The notes: generated by a model from the sequence alone, not told the origin. A stretch of 64,000 nucleotides of DNA from Streptomyces sp. BV286 (GCF_019090165.1 NZ_JAHRIB010000156.1:101242-165241); one strand, 5' to 3'; counted from the stretch's first letter, positions 38,440 through 48,030 are shown. A program made the numbers and translations.

Positions 38440-40086
38440 ATGTCCGCCACACCCGTCAGCATCGCCGCGAACCCGCGGATGCCCGCGCCGAAGAACGAAC
38501 CGTCGCGGGACTTCGTGCCCGGCTCGCCGGAGTCGCGCTCGGTATCGGCCGCGATCGAGAACATCCGCGTGAACCCGCGGGAGATCCCCCACGTCGTCAA
38601 CGGCGAGCGGATCATGACTGCCGACACCACGCGCGTCGTCGAGCCGCACGCCCACCAGAGCGTCATCGGCACCCTGGCCGTGGCGGACGAGACCGTGACG
38701 AAGAAGGCGATCGCTGCCTCCCTCGCGACAGCACACGAGTGGTCCCGCACCCCCTGGTGGGAACGCGCGGCGATCATGCTGCGCGCGGGCGACCTGGCCG
38801 CGGGGAAGTACCGCGACGAGCTGGTCGCCGCGACCATGACGGGACAGTCCAAGACGTTCCACCAGGCGGAGATCGACGCCGCAAGCGAGTTCGCGGACTT
38901 CATGCGCTTCAACGCGCACCTCGCGCAGCAGATCTACGCCGACCAGCCGGCGTCCCTCCCCGGTGACATCAACATCCTCGACCAGCGTCCGCTGGAGGGA
39001 TTCGTCCTGGCGATCACCCCGTTCAACTTCACCGCGATCGGCGTCAATCTGCCGACGACTCCCGCCCTCATGGGGAACACCGTCGTGTGGAAGCCCGCGG
39101 AGAAGGCGGCTCTCGCGGCCGAGGTCACGATGCGGGTACTCGAGGAGGCGGGACTGCCGGCGGGTGTCATCAACCTGGTCCACGGTTCAGGCGCCGCGGT
39201 GTCCGCCACCGCCATCGCGGACCCGGACTTCGCCGGCCTCACCTTCACGGGCTCCACGGCGGTCTTCCGGAGCCTGTGGCGCGCCGTGGGCGACAACATC
39301 GACACCTATCGTTCCTTCCCCCGGCTGGTCGGCGAGACCGGCGGCAAGAACGCCGTCCTTGTGCACCCGACGGCTGACATCGACGCTGTCCGCACCGCGC
39401 TGGTCCGTTCGGCCTTCGAGTACCAGGGCCAGAAGTGCTCCGCGGCCTCGCGCGCGTACATCGCGCGCTCGGTGTGGAACAAGCTCCGTGACGAGCTGGT
39501 CGACATCGTCCGCGAGCTGCCCGTCGGTGACCCGACCAAGCACGAGACGTACGTCGGTGCGGTGATCGACCGGACCGCTACGGACCGCCTCCAGTCGGCC
39601 TTCGACCGTGCGAACGCGCTCGACACCCACGAGCTCCTGGTGGGCGGCAGGACCGACACATCGACAGGCTGGTTTGTCGACCCGACGATCTACACCACGA
39701 CCGACCCGACGGCGTTCACCTTGTCGGAGGAGTTCTTCGGTCCGCTGCTCACCGTGTACGTCTACGAGGACAGCGAGTGGGACACGGTCCTCCGCGAGGT
39801 CGACCGTGCCAGCGGCTACGCCTTGACGCTGTCCGTCTTCGCCTCCGACCGCCGGGCGATCTCGAGCGCCCTCGACGTGCTCCGCAACACGGCCGGCATG
39901 ACCTACGTCAATGACAAGCCGACCGGGGCACTCATGGGCCAGGTCTCCTTCGGCGGCGGCCGGGCCTCGGGCACCAACGACCGGACAGGTTCGCGGCTTG
40001 CGCTGCAGCGCTGGATCTCGCCGCGGTTCATCAAGGAGAGCCTCACCCCCGCCACGGACTGGACCTACCCGTACCTCCAGCGATGA
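38440..40086 (+). CDS. pruA: L-glutamate gamma-semialdehyde (P5C) dehydrogenase
   Basis: 548 residues, NAD+-dependent oxidation of glutamate semialdehyde to glutamate, completing proline breakdown. Diagnostic sequence: ITPFNFTAIGVNLPTTPALM, the catalytic Glu in LVGETGGKNA (E299), the nucleophile Cys in FEYQGQKCSAASR (C333), and EEFFGPLLTVYVYED. Full length for the long PruA class. ATG 38440 follows GAAAGGGAA. Same direction as proline dehydrogenase with GntR between. Confidence 0.94.
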   Translation: MSATPVSIAANPRMPAPKNEPSRDFVPGSPESRSVSAAIENIRVNPREIPHVVNGERIMTADTTRVVEPHAHQSVIGTLAVADETVTKKAIAASLATAHEWSRTPWWERAAIMLRAGDLAAGKYRDELVAATMTGQSKTFHQAEIDAASEFADFMRFNAHLAQQIYADQPASLPGDINILDQRPLEGFVLAITPFNFTAIGVNLPTTPALMGNTVVWKPAEKAALAAEVTMRVLEEAGLPAGVINLVHGSGAAVSATAIADPDFAGLTFTGSTAVFRSLWRAVGDNIDTYRSFPRLVGETGGKNAVLVHPTADIDAVRTALVRSAFEYQGQKCSAASRAYIARSVWNKLRDELVDIVRELPVGDPTKHETYVGAVIDRTATDRLQSAFDRANALDTHELLVGGRTDTSTGWFVDPTIYTTTDPTAFTLSEEFFGPLLTVYVYEDSEWDTVLREVDRASGYALTLSVFASDRRAISSALDVLRNTAGMTYVNDKPTGALMGQVSFGGGRASGTNDRTGSRLALQRWISPRFIKESLTPATDWTYPYLQR

Positions 40087-40111
40087 CGTCATGGCCGCTC
40101 GACCATGACGT
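40086..40111 (+). terminator. Hairpin at the end of pruA
   Basis: ACGTCATGG (40086-40094) and CCATGACGT (40103-40111) form a perfect nine-base stem with an eight-base loop, starting in the stop codon. Likely transcription end. Confidence 0.65.
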
Positions 40112-40277
40112 AACGCCATGGCGCCGGACTTGGCGGGGTGCGCACGGTTGGATGCCGACGTGCCCCGCCGCCTTGTCATCGCGGCACACCGGCGCTTCGT
40201 GTGCGCCGCGTTGCGGGGGTATCCGTACACCGCCGGCACCGAGCGCGAGACAACCGGGCGGGCGCCGGTTCCGGCCG

Positions 40278-40880
40278 TCAGCCCGCTGCGGCGATCCTGA
40301 TCCCGGCCACCGCGCCCTCGCCCCGTAGAGTCAGCGCCGCCGGGCCTTCGTGACGCACGCAGTCGAGACGGCCGAGGGTGGTCTCCCGTCCGTCCGGTCC
40401 GTCAACGGCGATGCCCTCGGCGACGGCCATGACGAGCAGGGTCTCGTTTGCCGCGCAGGTCAACTCTGCTCCCTGTGCGGCGGCGACGGTGATGATCCGC
40501 ACGTGTGCCGTCGCTCGGCTCCTGCGAGTCATCACATTCATGTTGCGGACCGCGCCCGCCTTCAGTTGACAGACCGTCGCCGCGTCACCGGGGAAGGCGA
40601 AGGGACTCAACGGCCGGACTGGGTGCGGTGTCCCGTCCACCGTCAGGACCATGCCCTCGCCCTCGACGAGGGTGATCACGCGGTCGATCCCGGGAAAGGC
40701 GGAGAAGGAGCCGCCCGCCTCCACGTCGGCGACGCTGACACGCCAGTCGAAGCCGTCCGTGATCTCCGCCGGGGCCATGGCTGCTTGCACGGTCCCCGAC
40801 GCGACCTCGCGGGTGGTACCGCCGCGGTTCTTCCACGGCATGCTGCGGTATTCGCTCCAGCGCAGAGCGTCTCCGCCCAT
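40278..40880 (-). CDS. HutD-family protein
   Basis: 200 residues. It starts WSEYRSMPWKNRGGTTREVA, the HutD signature, with WRVSVADVEAGGSFSAFPGI and ITLVEGEG in the double-stranded beta-helix fold. HutD proteins are linked to histidine utilisation, probably limiting or sensing urocanate/formimino products. No hut genes are in the window, so it is an orphan here. ATG 40880 has AAGGAGG nine bases upstream. Confidence 0.85.
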   Translation of the reverse strand: MGGDALRWSEYRSMPWKNRGGTTREVASGTVQAAMAPAEITDGFDWRVSVADVEAGGSFSAFPGIDRVITLVEGEGMVLTVDGTPHPVRPLSPFAFPGDAATVCQLKAGAVRNMNVMTRRSRATAHVRIITVAAAQGAELTCAANETLLVMAVAEGIAVDGPDGRETTLGRLDCVRHEGPAALTLRGEGAVAGIRIAAAG

Positions 40881-41154
40881 CCGACACCGCCTCCTTGCTC
40901 TCTCATCCGGCCGGCCGCCTTCACCGGCGAACCCGGGCCACCAGCCGCTCGGTTGTCGGATCGCAGGAGCGCCCAAGCACGTGATCATCGGGTCCGGGGC
41001 CAGCCTATGCGCCGACCGGACACGGGCGGCGGCCGTGCCCAGCCAACGGGTCGAGTCGCGAGGCTCGGCGCGATTCCGAGCGCCGGGCCGGGGTGTGACC
41101 TCGATCGTCATGCGCAGACGATTCTCCCCGAGGCTCGCGAGTCGGAGGCTCACC

Positions 41155-41793
41155 TCACGTTTTGGCGTGCTGGGCGTCGGCGGTGTGGTGGGAGACGAGA
41201 AGCGGCCATGTCAGTTCGGCCATCTCTGCCGGTGTCCGGGGGCTGCCGCGTTGGAGCCAGTCGGTGGCCACGCCGAGGAGGGCACCGGCGGTGAACGCGG
41301 CTGGTACGTCGTGGGGGAAGTCAGTCGACGAGACGCTGTCGGGCGCAGCGCCGGCGTTCAGGCGCACGGCGACGTGGACGCTGGCGGAGATACGGCTGCG
41401 GATGTGGTCGATGACGCGGGCACTGCCCTGTGGCCCCAGGAGGCTGCGGTAGAGGCCGGCATGCTCGGCAAGGTTCTCGAAGAACGCGACGAGTGACCGG
41501 GCGGGGTCTGCGTCCGGGTCCGCCGGCGCGGGGTCGAGGACGGGGAGCGACTCGATCAGGGTGTCGATCGTCGAGGTGCAGGCAGCCTCGGCCAGCTCGT
41601 GAACGTCCCGGTAGTGGTCGTAGAAGGTCGTGCGGTTCACCCCGGCCTGTTCGGCCACGTCCGCGACGCTGATCTGCCCCAGGTCCTGTTCCTCGACGAG
41701 CTTGATCAGCGCGCTCTGCAGGGCCGCGTGTGTACGCCGTACGCGCCGGTCACCTGCCGGTGGGTTCTGTCGGGTCGTGGGCATGACGTACAT
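41155..41793 (-). CDS. TetR-family regulator (P450 cluster)
   Basis: About 212 residues. The HTH shows LVEEQDLGQISVADVAEQAG and VNRTTFYDHYRDVHELAEAA; the C-terminal domain is of the TetR_C-33-like type (FFENLAEHAGLYRSLLGPQG, TWPLLVSHH). ATG 41793 or 41784 (MPTTRQN). Divergent from the ferredoxin-P450 genes, with dyads in between, so probably their repressor. Confidence 0.9.
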   Translation of the reverse strand: MYVMPTTRQNPPAGDRRVRRTHAALQSALIKLVEEQDLGQISVADVAEQAGVNRTTFYDHYRDVHELAEAACTSTIDTLIESLPVLDPAPADPDADPARSLVAFFENLAEHAGLYRSLLGPQGSARVIDHIRSRISASVHVAVRLNAGAAPDSVSSTDFPHDVPAAFTAGALLGVATDWLQRGSPRTPAEMAELTWPLLVSHHTADAQHAKT

Positions 41794-41800
41794 CCTATCT

Positions 41801-41818
41801 AACCGACGACTGTTGGTT
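41801..41818. promoter_or_regulatory. Probable TetR operator
   Basis: AACCGAC-gact-GTTGGTT, six of seven bases symmetrical. A related half-site GTCGGCTAAC follows at about 41832-41841. Lies in the divergent promoter of the TetR and ferredoxin genes. Confidence 0.55.
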
Positions 41819-41883
41819 TACCTACGAGTGTCGGCTAACGTGGTTCTCGGAACCAGCTCTGACCGGCCGAGAGAGGACCCCTC

Positions 41884-42078
41884 GTGAACATCACCGTCGA
41901 CGAACCCAAGTGCGTGGCCGCCGGGCAGTGCGTCCTGATCGCACCCGACGTCTTCGACCAGCGGGAAGAGGACGGCGTGGTCGTGCTACTGACCGAGGCC
42001 CCCGGGGCGGACCAGCACCGGGCCGTGCGTGAGTCGGCCCTGTCCTGTCCCGCCGCCGCGATCCACGTGGCGGAGTAG
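41884..42078 (+). CDS. 3Fe-4S ferredoxin, P450 partner
   Basis: 64 residues with the three-cysteine set CVAAGQCVLIAP ... LSCPAAAIHV, where the usual fourth cysteine is replaced, giving a [3Fe-4S] cluster. Small ferredoxins of this type feed electrons to Streptomyces P450s. GTG 41884 with GAGAGGA; it overlaps the reductase fragment by one base and precedes the P450. Confidence 0.92.
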   Translation: MNITVDEPKCVAAGQCVLIAPDVFDQREEDGVVVLLTEAPGADQHRAVRESALSCPAAAIHVAE

Positions 42079-42335
42079 TGAACCGAACAGCGCTGGTAGG
42101 CGCGTCGGCGGGCGGACTGGCCACGGTGGAGGCGCTGCGCAGGGCGGGACACGGGGGCGGGATCACGCTCGTCGGCGATGAGCCGTACCTGCCGTACGAC
42201 CGGCCGCCGCTGTCCAAGCACTTCCTGAAAGGGGAGTGGGAGCTGGATCGGCTGCCCCCGCGCGCTCTCATCGCCTCTGGCGCCAACTGGGACACGGCCG
42301 TCACCGTCCTGGCCACCGCTTCACCGACCTCGTAG
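42078..42335 (+). pseudogene. Truncated ferredoxin reductase (N-terminal 70 residues)
   Basis: Reads TALVGASAGGLATVEALRRA (FAD-binding GxSxGG) and DEPYLPYDRPPLSKHFLKGE, the unmistakable start of a ferredoxin-NAD(P) reductase, then stops after 85 codons (AVTVLATASPTS). The family is about 400 residues, so NAD binding and most of the FAD fold are gone. It begins one base after the ferredoxin stop, as in intact operons. The P450 must take electrons via another reductase. Confidence 0.85.
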
Positions 42336-42394
42336 GCCGCCGTCGCGTGCGGCGATGACACCCCCTCTTTTTCGAATCTGCCAAGGAGTGATCC

Positions 42395-43621
42395 GTGAGT
42401 ACGACGACCCACACGGCCGACCCGGTCGACCACACCGGTCTCCCCCCGTTCCCCGGCGTGCGGTCAGCGCGCTGCCCCTTCGATCCGCCGACCGACTACG
42501 CGCACTGGCGTGAGGGCGAGGGTCTGCGGAGGGCGCTGTGGCGTGGCGAACCCATGTGGGTGGTGAGCCGGTACGCCGACATCCGGGAGGCCCTCAGCGA
42601 TCCCCGGATCAGCGCGGACGACCGTACACACGGCTTTCCCGTCCCGGCCTCCGCGGGGTCCGAGGTGGCCCAGTCCTTCGTACGGATGGACGACCCGGAA
42701 CACATCCGGTTACGTCGGATGCTCACCGGCGAGTTCACCGTCAAGCGGATGGAGCGGCTGCGCCCCCTGATCCAGGAACAGGTCGATCACTTCCTGGAGC
42801 AGATGATCAGCCAGGGATCACCGGCGGATTTGGTGAGCGCCTACGCCTTCCCGATCCCGTCCATGGTCATCTCCCTGATGCTCGGAGTGCCCTACGAGGA
42901 CCACGCGTACTTCCAGGAGCACAGCGCCACCATCGTCAGGGCCGACGCGACGGACGAGGAGAAGCAGGCGGCCGACATCGCGCTGGCCAGCTACATGTAC
43001 GAGCTGGCGGCGCACAAGGAGCGTGAGTCGGCGGACGACCTGATCAGCCGACAACTCCAGCGGGTCGCCGCCGGGGAGATCAGCCGTGACACCGTCGTCG
43101 TCAACGGTATGGCGCTGCTGGTCGCCGGGCATGAGACGACGGCCAACATGATCGCCCTGGGGACTCTGGCCCTGCTGGAGCAGCCCGACCGGCTCGCCAG
43201 GCTCCGAGAAACCGACGACCCCGCTGTTGTGGCGAACGCCGTCGAGGAACTGCTGCGATACCTGACCATCGTCCAGGACGGGATCTTCCGCGTCGCCACC
43301 GAGGACGTCACCATCGGCGGGCAGCTCGTCCGGGCCGGCGAGGCCCTGCTCATGAATCTGCCCGCCGGCAACCGCGACGCTTCCTTCTCTGCCGCCCCCG
43401 ACACCTTCGACCCGGACCGCAACACCCGTGGGCACCTCGCCTTCGGCTACGGCACCCACCAGTGCCTCGGCCAGCCCCTTGCCCGGGCGGAGCTGCAGAT
43501 CGCGCTGCCCGCACTGCTGCGCCGACTGCCGAGTCTGCGGCTGGCAGTGCCGCTGGAGCAGATCGCGTTCCGGAACAACACCATCACCTACGGCCCGCAC
43601 CGGCTGCCGGTCGCCTGGTGA
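42395..43621 (+). CDS. Cytochrome P450
   Basis: 408 residues, a soluble class I bacterial P450. Oxygen-binding helix AGHETTANMIALG, the ExxR pair EELLR, and the haem-binding loop FGYGTHQCLGQPLAR with Cys357. Sequence style (PFDPPTDYAHWREGEGLRRA) resembles the CYP105 group, which oxidises diverse xenobiotics and polyketides; the exact family is not certain. GTG 42395 with AAGGAGTG. A long hairpin terminator follows. Confidence 0.94.
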   Translation: MSTTTHTADPVDHTGLPPFPGVRSARCPFDPPTDYAHWREGEGLRRALWRGEPMWVVSRYADIREALSDPRISADDRTHGFPVPASAGSEVAQSFVRMDDPEHIRLRRMLTGEFTVKRMERLRPLIQEQVDHFLEQMISQGSPADLVSAYAFPIPSMVISLMLGVPYEDHAYFQEHSATIVRADATDEEKQAADIALASYMYELAAHKERESADDLISRQLQRVAAGEISRDTVVVNGMALLVAGHETTANMIALGTLALLEQPDRLARLRETDDPAVVANAVEELLRYLTIVQDGIFRVATEDVTIGGQLVRAGEALLMNLPAGNRDASFSAAPDTFDPDRNTRGHLAFGYGTHQCLGQPLARAELQIALPALLRRLPSLRLAVPLEQIAFRNNTITYGPHRLPVAW

Positions 43622-43695
43622 CCACCACGTCGGTCGACAGTCCGACGGCCTGACAGGAGAGGACGGGTACGCCGGCGCGAGTCTTGGCGGACGTG

Positions 43696-43724
43696 GTGCG
43701 GGTCCGGCAGGGCCGGACCCGCAC
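43696..43724 (+). terminator. Strong hairpin after the P450 gene
   Basis: GTGCGGGTCCGGC (43696-43708) and GCCGGACCCGCAC (43712-43724) form a perfect 13-bp stem with a three-base loop. Lies 75 bp after the P450 stop and before the SDR start. Confidence 0.8.
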
Positions 43725-43783
43725 GGCTGCCCAAACCTCTGAGCTCAGTGTCGACCTACCCCACCCGAAAAGAGGGCATGGAG

Positions 43784-44569
43784 ATGAACGCAAGAGTCGA
43801 GAACCGTTTCGACGGCAAGGTGGCGATGGTCACCGGCGGAGTTTCCGGTATCGGTGCCGCGATCACCGAACGCCTGCTGGGCGAGGGCGCGGTCGTTGTC
43901 GCGGCGGACATCGACGCAGACGCTGTCGCGTCGTTCACGACGCCGCACGACCCGACTCGTCTGCAGCCCCGTGTGCTTGACGTTTCGGACGCCGACGCCA
44001 CACGGACAGTGATCGAGGAAGTCGTCGCCGAGCACGGCCGGCTCGATCTCGTCGTTCCCAACGCCGGTATCGCCGCTCCCGGCAACGCCGCCGACGTCAC
44101 CCTCGACGGGTGGAAAGCGGTGCTGAACGTAGACCTCAACGGGGTGTTCCACACCATTCGCTACGCCCTGCCGCACCTCGCGGCAACACGCGGCTCCGTC
44201 GTCAGCACCGCATCCATCTCAGGACTCGGTGGCGACTACAACCTCGCCGCCTACAACGCGGCCAAGGGCGCCGTCGTCAACCTCACCCGCAGCGCCGCCG
44301 TCGACTTCGGGAAACAGGGCGTTCGCGTCAACGCCATCGCCCCGGGGCCCGTCCTCACCCAGGGCTTGCGCCAGTGGTTGGACGCCCGCACCGATGTCCG
44401 CGACCTCTACGAAGACCACATCCCGCTGGGACGCGCTGCCGAACCATCCGAGATCGCGTCGGTGGTCGCGTTCCTCGCCTCCGACGACGCCTCGTATATC
44501 ACCGGCATCACCCTCGCCGTCGACGGCGGACTCACCGCCTGGACCGGCCAACCCCACGTCATGGGCTGA
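43784..44569 (+). CDS. SDR-family oxidoreductase (classical)
   Basis: 261 residues. The cofactor motif is VTGGVSGIGAAI, then VVPNAGIA in place of the usual NNAG, the catalytic Ser in STASISG and YNAAK; C-terminal VDGG LTAWTGQP. ATG 43784 is preferred because GAGGG lies seven bases upstream (earlier in-frame starts at 43748 and 43778 do not fit). With the next SDR and the Gfo/Idh/MocA gene it forms a run of dehydrogenases. Confidence 0.9.
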   Translation: MNARVENRFDGKVAMVTGGVSGIGAAITERLLGEGAVVVAADIDADAVASFTTPHDPTRLQPRVLDVSDADATRTVIEEVVAEHGRLDLVVPNAGIAAPGNAADVTLDGWKAVLNVDLNGVFHTIRYALPHLAATRGSVVSTASISGLGGDYNLAAYNAAKGAVVNLTRSAAVDFGKQGVRVNAIAPGPVLTQGLRQWLDARTDVRDLYEDHIPLGRAAEPSEIASVVAFLASDDASYITGITLAVDGGLTAWTGQPHVMG

Positions 44570-44774
44570 GAGGGCAGCTGAGCTACTCCCGAACGCTCTC
44601 ACTCCCGGAGCGGCAGAAAAGGTCGTCGTCACCTTCGACGAGATAAGAGCCATCGCCAACCCACCAGTTGGTCCGGCTGACCGGAAACCGCGCACCGCGC
44701 GAGGAGTCGACGGCCGGGCGTGCGGTCACAACCCGCACCACACCACGGAAGAACACAGGAACAGGAGCCATGCC

Positions 44775-45548
44775 ATGAGGGGACTCACCAGACAGCGCAT
44801 CGTCATCGCCGGAGGCGGCAAGGGGATCGGCGCCGGCACTGCCGAGCGCCTCGCCGCCGAGGGCGCCACGGTCGTGATCGGCGACATCAACGCGGACGCG
44901 GCGCAGGCCACCGCCAAGCGCATCACCGACGCCGGCGGAACCGCCCTCGCCGTCGAGTTCGATCTCGCCGACGAGCGGTCGGTACGCGCACTGTTCGACA
45001 CCGCCGTCGACCAACTCGGCGGAGTCGACGGGCTCTACAACGTCGCCGCAGACGCCTCGGCGGACGTGCTGGGCCGTGACGGCGACCTGCTGGACATGGA
45101 CCCGGCCGTATGGCGGCGCACCCTTGAGGTGAACCTAATCGGCTTCGCGCTCACCTGCCGCGCGGCCCTTCCCCTGCTGCTCGAACAGGGCCGCGGAGCG
45201 ATCGTCAACACCTCCTCGCTGTCCGCCCACGTGGGCGACCACCAGCGTGCGGCCTACCAGACCAGCAAGGCCGGGATCAATGCCCTCACCCGTCACGTCG
45301 CCGCCCGCTGGGGCAAGCAGGGCATCCGGTGCAACTGCGTGTCCCCCGGGGTGGTGATGACGGAGTCCGCGGAGAAGATGGCCCTGACCCCGGAAGCGCT
45401 GGAATTCGCGCGGATGACCATCCCCAGCCCCCGGTTCGGCCAGCCCAGCGATCTGGCCGGAGTGGTGGCGTTCCTGCTCTCCGACGACGGGGAGTGGATC
45501 AATGGTCAGGTCTGGTCGATCAACGGCGGCGCACTTCTCCGCGAATGA
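44775..45548 (+). CDS. SDR-family oxidoreductase (second)
   Basis: 257 residues. Motifs: IAGGGKGIGAGTAERLAAEG for NAD(P), YNVAADASAD in the NNAG position, the catalytic Ser in NTSSLSAHVGD and YQTSK, and the C-terminal WSINGGALLRE. ATG 44775 with CAGGAGCC. Follows the first SDR on the same strand. Confidence 0.9.
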   Translation: MRGLTRQRIVIAGGGKGIGAGTAERLAAEGATVVIGDINADAAQATAKRITDAGGTALAVEFDLADERSVRALFDTAVDQLGGVDGLYNVAADASADVLGRDGDLLDMDPAVWRRTLEVNLIGFALTCRAALPLLLEQGRGAIVNTSSLSAHVGDHQRAAYQTSKAGINALTRHVAARWGKQGIRCNCVSPGVVMTESAEKMALTPEALEFARMTIPSPRFGQPSDLAGVVAFLLSDDGEWINGQVWSINGGALLRE

Positions 45549-45803
45549 CGACCGGCTGTCCAAGGGCCCAGGAATACGATGGCACGGAGCAGCCACGGTG
45601 GTCGTCGCCCCCACCGCGTCGGGTCCGGTCGCTGAGCGCCCCACAGCGGATTACGCGGAAAGGTCTTGCCATAAAGGTTCTGAACTGGGCGATTCTGGCC
45701 GTGACCGGGTGGCCGGGTGTGCGGGGTGCGGAAGGCTTCGTCGCCATCGACACCTAAGCTCGTGCCGACCGGTTTGCCTCTAGCAACGCCGATGGAGCGA
45801 GAC

Positions 45804-46841
45804 ATGCTGCCCTCCCGCCTGCCGGAACCCGACCTCTACCTGCCCGGCACAGGAGAGCCTTCACTTCGGTGGGGCATCGTCGGGCCCGGCTGGATCGCCG
45901 ACGAGTTCGCGAAGGCCGTCCGCAGCCACACCACTCAACGGATCGTGGCGGTCGCCTCCCGCTCCCTCGACCGTGCGACAGCGTTCGCCGCCACCCACGG
46001 CATCGACCTCGCTCTCGACTCCACGGAGCAACTCCTCGCCCGTCCCGACATCGACGTGGTCTACGTCGCCACCCCGCAGAATTCGCATCTCTCCATAGGC
46101 TTGGCGGCGATCGCCGCCGGCAAGCACGTGCTGATCGAAAAGCCGATCACCGTGAGCGCGGATGAGGCGCAGATCCTGGCCGATGCGGCGCGCGCCGCTG
46201 GCGTGCTGGTGATGGAGGCGATGTGGAGCCGCTATCTTCCCCAGACATCGGTGATCCGCAAGCTTCTCGCCGACGGCGTGCTCGGGAAGATCCGTGTGGT
46301 TCTCGCCGATCACGGACAGGCGATCCCGGCGAATCCTCAGCACCGCCTCCATCGCCCCGAGCTCGGTGGCGGGGCGCTGCTGGATCTGGGCATCTATCCG
46401 GTGCAGTTCGCCTCCATGGTGCTTGGGACTCCTACCCGGGTAACTGCCGTCGGGAGCATGACCAAGGCGGGCGTGGACGCCTACTCGACCGTGGTACTCA
46501 GCCACGAAGGCGACGCCCAGTCGACGCTCTATACCTCGATCCTGACACGTACGCCGATCGCGGCCGTGATCTCCGGAAGCGAGGCGACGCTCAGCATCGA
46601 CAGCGTCTTCTTCAACCCGACCTCCTTCACGCTCTCCTCTCTCGGCGACCCCTCCGGCCCGGTGCTCACCTGGAGTGATCCGACCGGCCTCATGTCCTTC
46701 GACGGGCTGTCCTGGGAGGCCACGGCACTGGCGCGGTTCGTCGGCGAGGGGCGCACTGAATCCCCAGTCCACACGCTCAACGAGAACGTGTCGATCCTCG
46801 CCACCATCGACGAGGCGCGCAGCCAGATCGCCGCGTCCTGA
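45804..46841 (+). CDS. Gfo/Idh/MocA-family oxidoreductase
   Basis: 345 residues. N-terminal NAD(P) Rossmann fold WGIVGPGWIADEFAKAV, the substrate-side EKPIT (VLIEKPITVSADEA) and the C-terminal alpha/beta domain with GGGALLDLGIYPVQFASMVL. Acts on sugars, inositols or cyclitols as a dehydrogenase. ATG 45804 has GGAGCGA before it. Downstream of a LacI-linked sugar locus, so a sugar substrate is likely. Confidence 0.9.
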   Translation: MLPSRLPEPDLYLPGTGEPSLRWGIVGPGWIADEFAKAVRSHTTQRIVAVASRSLDRATAFAATHGIDLALDSTEQLLARPDIDVVYVATPQNSHLSIGLAAIAAGKHVLIEKPITVSADEAQILADAARAAGVLVMEAMWSRYLPQTSVIRKLLADGVLGKIRVVLADHGQAIPANPQHRLHRPELGGGALLDLGIYPVQFASMVLGTPTRVTAVGSMTKAGVDAYSTVVLSHEGDAQSTLYTSILTRTPIAAVISGSEATLSIDSVFFNPTSFTLSSLGDPSGPVLTWSDPTGLMSFDGLSWEATALARFVGEGRTESPVHTLNENVSILATIDEARSQIAAS

Positions 46842-46950
46842 CCTGCGCGATCGTTGGAGAGACTCCACGTCCGACCTCATCACCAGTCTGGAACACCAGG
46901 AGCAAGGAGCCAGTCTTCGACTCGTTCGCCGGAGGCTCTTGCTCAGACCA

Positions 46951-48030
46951 TTACCAGTCGGCGTGCTGCCGGGGCCGCACGAACGCCCGTTCCCCCGGCC
47001 TGGCAGTTGTCCGGCGTGGCACGAGAGTGGGGGGAAGCGTGACCTGAACCGACGGCCGACGACGATCGGTGATCCGTTCCAGGAGGAGCTGAACGGCGTG
47101 GCTGCCCATCTCGTGCCCGGCCTGGTCGACGCTGGTCAGCGAGATCGGGTCGAAGGCGGCGAAGGAGGTGTTGTCGTATCCGGCCAACGAGATGTCGCCC
47201 GGAACGGACAGCCCGGCCTCGGCGAACGCCTCGAGCACGCCCATGGCCACGATGTCCGCCCCGGCGAAGACGGCCGTGGGCCGGACGGACGCGGGACGGG
47301 CCAGCAACTCCTTCGCACCCTCGTAGCCGCCTTCCTGGGTGTAGTTGGCGGACACCACGTCGATCCACTCCGCCAACCCGTGCGCCCGCATACCCAGCCG
47401 GTATCCGTCGGCGCGCCGGGCGTTGGGCATCTCCACGAGGCGGGTCGGATTCGTTTCCTGATGCTCGATGTGGGTGATCCGGTGATGCCCGAGACCGGTG
47501 AGGTGGGCGACGACCAGGGCCGCGCCCTCGATGTCGTCGTCGGCGACCGTGTCATACACCAGCGAGGCCCCTTGTCGGCCGACGACGACTGTCGGCACCG
47601 AGAGGGCCACGTGCTCCAGGCGAGTTCGTGAGGACACGGGTGCGACCAGGATGATGCCGTCCATGCCGCGGTCGACCATCGCCTCGGTGACGCGGGCTTC
47701 CGCCTGCTCGCCGTTGCATCCCGGTCCCAGGAGCACCTGGTACTCGGTGTCCTCCAGCGAGTCGGTGATGCCGTCGAGGATCTCGGGGAAGAACGGGTTG
47801 CGGATGTCGGGCAGCATCACGCCGATCGTGTACGTCTGCCCGCGCAGCCCCCTGGCCCCCGCGTGCGGCCGGTAGCCCAGCTCGTCGATCGCACGGTGCA
47901 CCTTGGCACGCATCTCCGGGCTGGCCCCGTACGCGTTGCGCAGCACCTTCGACACGGCGGTGGTGGACACCTGGGCGTGACGGGCGACGTCGACGATGGT
48001 GACCCTGCGGCGCGGTGCTGGCAGCTCCAT
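46951..48030 (-). CDS. LacI-family transcriptional regulator (ABC transporter locus)
   Basis: 359 residues, close paralogue of the LacI at 24162: HTH VTIVDVARHAQVSTTAVSKV and LRNAYGASPEMRAKV, ligand domain YTIGVMLPDIRNPFFPEIL, FAGADIVAMGVLEAFAEAGL, DNTSFAAFDPISLTSVDQ. ATG 48030 has AAGGAGCGA upstream. Divergent from the ABC transporter operon whose promoter and operators (48155-48338) it most likely controls. Confidence 0.93.
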   Translation of the reverse strand: MELPAPRRRVTIVDVARHAQVSTTAVSKVLRNAYGASPEMRAKVHRAIDELGYRPHAGARGLRGQTYTIGVMLPDIRNPFFPEILDGITDSLEDTEYQVLLGPGCNGEQAEARVTEAMVDRGMDGIILVAPVSSRTRLEHVALSVPTVVVGRQGASLVYDTVADDDIEGAALVVAHLTGLGHHRITHIEHQETNPTRLVEMPNARRADGYRLGMRAHGLAEWIDVVSANYTQEGGYEGAKELLARPASVRPTAVFAGADIVAMGVLEAFAEAGLSVPGDISLAGYDNTSFAAFDPISLTSVDQAGHEMGSHAVQLLLERITDRRRPSVQVTLPPTLVPRRTTARPGERAFVRPRQHADW

